NCBI RefSeq assembly: GCF_900111605.1
Contig: NZ_FOIA01000032.1
Location: forward strand, 1 to 36,382
Direction of reading: 5' to 3'
From: Nitrosomonas marina
GTDB lineage: Bacteria > Pseudomonadota > Gammaproteobacteria > Burkholderiales > Nitrosomonadaceae
DNA: 36,382 nt
Under the pieces are notes generated by a model. The model searched no databases and was not told where the DNA came from. It saw only the letters and a list, made by a program, of their open reading frames with translations. Position numbers and translations under genes: made by a program. The stretch's first letter is position 1, and every line of letters begins with the position of its first letter. Below, in pieces: positions 35,301 to 36,382 of this stretch.

Positions 35301-35835
35301 AGAGGAACCACCTGGACGGGGTGGAGGAGAGGAGCAGGAAGACAACGACATCGAACCCGCCGATACAGAGCCAACCGAAGAAGGGAATGAAGCAGAAGAA
35401 GAAAGTACAGAGTCAGGCAGTGAGACCACCATGGGCGGTGGGACGGCACCGTCCGGTAAAGAAACGACCGGAGGTAGGAGGGTGCCTGTGCTCAGTGCCG
35501 AAGATGCACGTTCCGATACAGTTGGAAGGACTTCAATGGAGAACACTGCTGTCGAAGTACTTGGTGAACAGTTGGCTCATACGCGAGGTAGCCGACCCAA
35601 TATTGATCTCAGGGCGGAGCTGAACGGTGAAGTAGTCGCAATAATGCGTGGTGTACCCACGCGTGTGGTCAGACGGACATACTACCGCAATCAAGACGGT
35701 AGCCAGGACCGAAATTTTCTGGTAATTCATTATGAATTGCAGTATGGCATTTCGTTTAGACCTTACCTTAACGGCGGCTTCAATCGAGGAGATGTAGTCC
35801 AAGGTGTTGTCAGCATGCATGGTGTGTCGGACTGA
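32326..35835 (+). CDS. Large multidomain DUF4157 eCIS-associated protein (candidate toxin or cargo)
   Basis: This 1169-aa protein has the signature DDKYEVEADQVAEQVM (about residues 77-92) and a CEHC pair (about 120). Its DUF4157 domain (about 172-245) has HELAH at 238-242. Residues about 330-470 contain an E-x-K core (EIKVGDLKP, E386/K388) followed by Q407 and Y411/Y415, as in some PD-(D/E)xK nucleases. A basic Arg-rich stretch, amphipathic or hydrophobic helices (FTVIKLAGAFVV; about 880-970 region rich in hydrophobics) and a coiled coil (LQEKLREVQELRTQVEE) follow. An acidic linker at about 1000-1045 joins a C-terminal beta domain. The function of each part is inferred; no signal peptide is present. 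Confidence 0.75.
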   Translation: MQTAARQLQTKTSSSANRNNNVKQKLRNLGPELMLHRIVGNQVAQQLANGEPEEQIFSEQIIEESTIQAKVGVGEVDDKYEVEADQVAEQVMRMPETAALPSNESLTMDNSFIRRKSCEHCSQGEFDLVKKKKFNQSSEQKVQRKSQERIRALTESVSTKMEAGVDGGQLQSGGTPLPNSVKNFFERRFNYDFSDVRIHVGLQSEKLNQSLHSHAFTYANHIWLGAAKSVENSPLLAHELAHVVQQTQPKRITSHVGAEERASSSGKRVQRFAPYWDPASFALGRSGEQNHDLILPDIGATNSIFTEAPVANANALSADYDKTGRADMYDASTTVGVYFTSHQTARYLRSNRDLNFAGQRFPHRDQAAPRGHINGNITRVDQAPSEIKVGDLKPSHGTIEALEGTGQVRGYLQGYEIAQRDVNELSALGQTSPSGATWNLTTGLMAPSDISIPAQFQYPNASGQSSRRLIIKHNGRRFVPRQPVMGKVFVSADPGNRAIWNYVWVPDQPQQLSSLPRPVGDLGAEVNQRLINPIMQSPVQRATKLKPGAPTKAPLVVKPDKHKKLRRLVEDSFNRTRLDEWNRDHTRLTRSFRRVGRTGEFEDVEFTERALEAQEATQNNTSLNMPEISGTERRNLRTVGKIRFWTGLNSRPFGIFRRVFGRAFVRVANAYQRIRERFRERLRNRRASFSASGLTGAAIRAAFTVIKLAGAFVVRETMARMIESLRTGVSNKLRELIEPERIEDLQEKLREVQELRTQVEERATQTADQIMESAFGPYLRHIEQIDRIRSIVSDIEMVVNLVRWGIRAVACLSPPAVGCLWALGQAVIEKIAARVVEACWFLRRLTPHLAGIGFLRQLPASLAQIIVDRIRTVIPPRLHDVFADVDTSAITVRPEDIECPEGGGRSLTPEQEALINMQERLGEERFMAYMEFMRRAGVPSGRHLSVQDINEIVETVVRSGVSAEQLQRYAEQYESGASGIPIAIATFLERIREEPPGRGGGEEQEDNDIEPADTEPTEEGNEAEEESTESGSETTMGGGTAPSGKETTGGRRVPVLSAEDARSDTVGRTSMENTAVEVLGEQLAHTRGSRPNIDLRAELNGEVVAIMRGVPTRVVRRTYYRNQDGSQDRNFLVIHYELQYGISFRPYLNGGFNRGDVVQGVVSMHGVSD

Positions 35836-35844
35836 GGGGGCAAA

Positions 35845-35937
35845 ATGGCAAGTAAACAAAACCAGTCCAAGTTCTTAACCTTGCGAACGAATAAAAAAAT
35901 GAACAGTAATAAGACTAAACCATGCCTATGCAGATGA
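35845..35937 (+). pseudogene. Truncated 5' stub of a further cargo-module gene
   Basis: A strong GAGGGGG ribosome binding site lies 5 nt before an ATG only 9 nt after the large DUF4157 gene. The 30 codons (MASKQNQSKFLTLRTNKKMN, then SNKTKPCLCR) are Lys/Asn/Ser-rich, like the extreme N-termini of the DUF4157 proteins upstream. They end at a TGA just before the IS1595 remnant. Spacing and ribosome binding site suggest a real gene start whose remainder was lost to the insertion. It may instead be a short chance frame. Confidence 0.4.
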
Positions 35938-35942
35938 GAAGC

Positions 35943-36203
35943 CTACCTACCAGATATAGTGTTTAACGTTTTTGCCGGTACGGGCCCGATCTGCATGGCT
36001 TGTTCAATCAATCTGTAAAAAAGCTTTCCGTGCGAACGCGATGTTCTGCGGTTAAAGCGGTAGGTAAACTCATCCAGATAATAAGGCAAGTACTCGTGTG
36101 ATACGGCGGTTTGATGGGTACCAAGCCAGCAATTCCGGCAACGGTACAAACCGCTGCTCATCTTCCGCACATCCCGACAACCACAACACACCTCATAACT
36201 TAC
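35943..36203 (-). pseudogene. IS1595-family transposase remnant with internal deletion
   Basis: On the minus strand a zinc-ribbon-like segment (CCGCRDVRKMSSGLYRCRNC) runs directly, in frame, into the C-terminal end of an ISXO2-type IS1595 transposase (THQTAVSHEYLPYYLDEFTY, then FNRRTSRSHGKLFYRLIEQA). The whole catalytic DDE core, about 200 residues, is missing between them. It cannot transpose by itself but could in principle be mobilised if its ends are intact. Its upstream end is cut by the IS66 element. Family identification is from the C-terminal motif and is fairly sure. Confidence 0.65.
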
Positions 36204-36211
36204 ACTGATAA

Positions 36212-36382
36212 GTAACCGTCCAGCCCCGCCATCTACAAACTAGAATCTGATCTGTTTATCCTCGGGCATTTTCAAAGGAGGATGACGAGTGACAACACAG
36301 GAACAACAGTTGCGTCATATCAGGGCGTGGCAGTCGAGCGGATTGTCACAGACGTCTTATTGTCGCAAGCATGGCTTGAACA
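36212..36382 (+). mobile_element. Left end of an IS66-family element (partial)
   Basis: GTAACCGTCCAGCCCC starting at 36212 resembles the GTAAGCG-type inverted repeat of IS66 elements. It is followed after about 60 nt by a gene start resembling IS66 tnpA. The element interrupts the IS1595 remnant. The 8 bp before it (ACTGATAA, 36204-36211) would be the target duplication, but the other end is beyond the window. Confidence 0.6.
36289..36382 (+). CDS. tnpA: IS66-family TnpA accessory protein, N-terminal part
   Basis: A GTG start with AAAGGAGG about 8 nt upstream opens a frame to the window end: TTQEQQLRHIRAWQSSGLSQ, then TSYCRKHGLN. The pattern W-x-x-SGLSQ-x-x-YCR-x-HGL is that of IS66 TnpA (helix-turn-helix-like), which works with TnpB and the TnpC transposase. 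An ATG at 36282 in another frame lacks proper spacing and gives an unrelated sequence. Confidence 0.7.
   Translation, partial: MTTQEQQLRHIRAWQSSGLSQTSYCRKHGLN

Noticed and set aside
32354..35859. Open frames on the minus strand opposite the large DUF4157 gene
   Set aside because: They are antisense to a continuous coding frame, have biased composition and resemble nothing.

Overview
The window is dominated by one co-directional gene cluster of about 31 kb (about 4738 to 35835, + strand). It encodes an extracellular contractile injection system (eCIS) of the Afp/PVC/AlgoCIS type: a phage-tail-like particle with no capsid, portal or terminase genes. Gram-negative cues are a lipoprotein, an exported and membrane-anchored VWA protein, and IS21, IS701, IS66, IS1595 and ISNCY-type insertion sequences. 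With a moderate, slightly AT-rich composition, these suggest a beta- or gammaproteobacterium. The insertion sequences recall those of environmental lineages such as Nitrosomonas, but no marker gene is present and this is a low-confidence guess.

Layout. 1-293 is the end of an IS21-family element (istA start plus a cluster of terminal repeats). 294-4700 is an insertion-sequence and decay zone. It holds a 5' fragment of an ISNCY-type transposase cut by a complete IS701-family element (932-2408, TTAA target duplication, frameshifted transposase), a small Cys-rich lipoprotein gene on the minus strand, and a multiply frameshifted pseudogene (3267-4183). A candidate promoter at about 4694 precedes the eCIS cluster.

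eCIS order: small conserved protein, sheath (one copy), tube (one copy), gp26/gp28-like zinc protein with a DUF6760-like tail, an unrecognised 407-aa basic low-complexity protein, Pvc16_N/DUF4255 cap protein with a TIG-like domain, Afp15-like AAA+ ATPase, CIS_tube-domain protein, LysM-like protein, gp27/VgrG-like hub, gp5-like spike, small His-containing protein, gp25-like wedge, gp6/J-like wedge, gp7/tail-protein-I-like wedge carrying a propeller-like insert, fibre-like protein, DUF6519 protein, exported VWA protein, and a second fibre-like protein. Then comes a cargo module: three DUF4157 proteins with HExxH motifs, a HEAT-like small protein and a YkgJ-type Cys-cluster protein. Gaps are mostly under 60 nt and many genes overlap, so one or a few polycistronic transcripts are likely.

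How it works together (inference from the Afp/PVC family). The sheath and tube polymerise on a baseplate built from the gp25, gp6 and gp7 homologues around the hub and spike. The Pvc16-like protein caps the particle and the ATPase assists assembly. The DUF4157 proteins share an N-terminal signature and have unrelated C-terminal parts, so they are the best candidates for loaded cargo.

The 3' end is damaged. A 30-codon stub that looks like the start of a further gene runs into an internally deleted IS1595-type transposase, which is in turn abutted by an IS66-family end with the start of tnpA. The cluster may therefore once have been longer.
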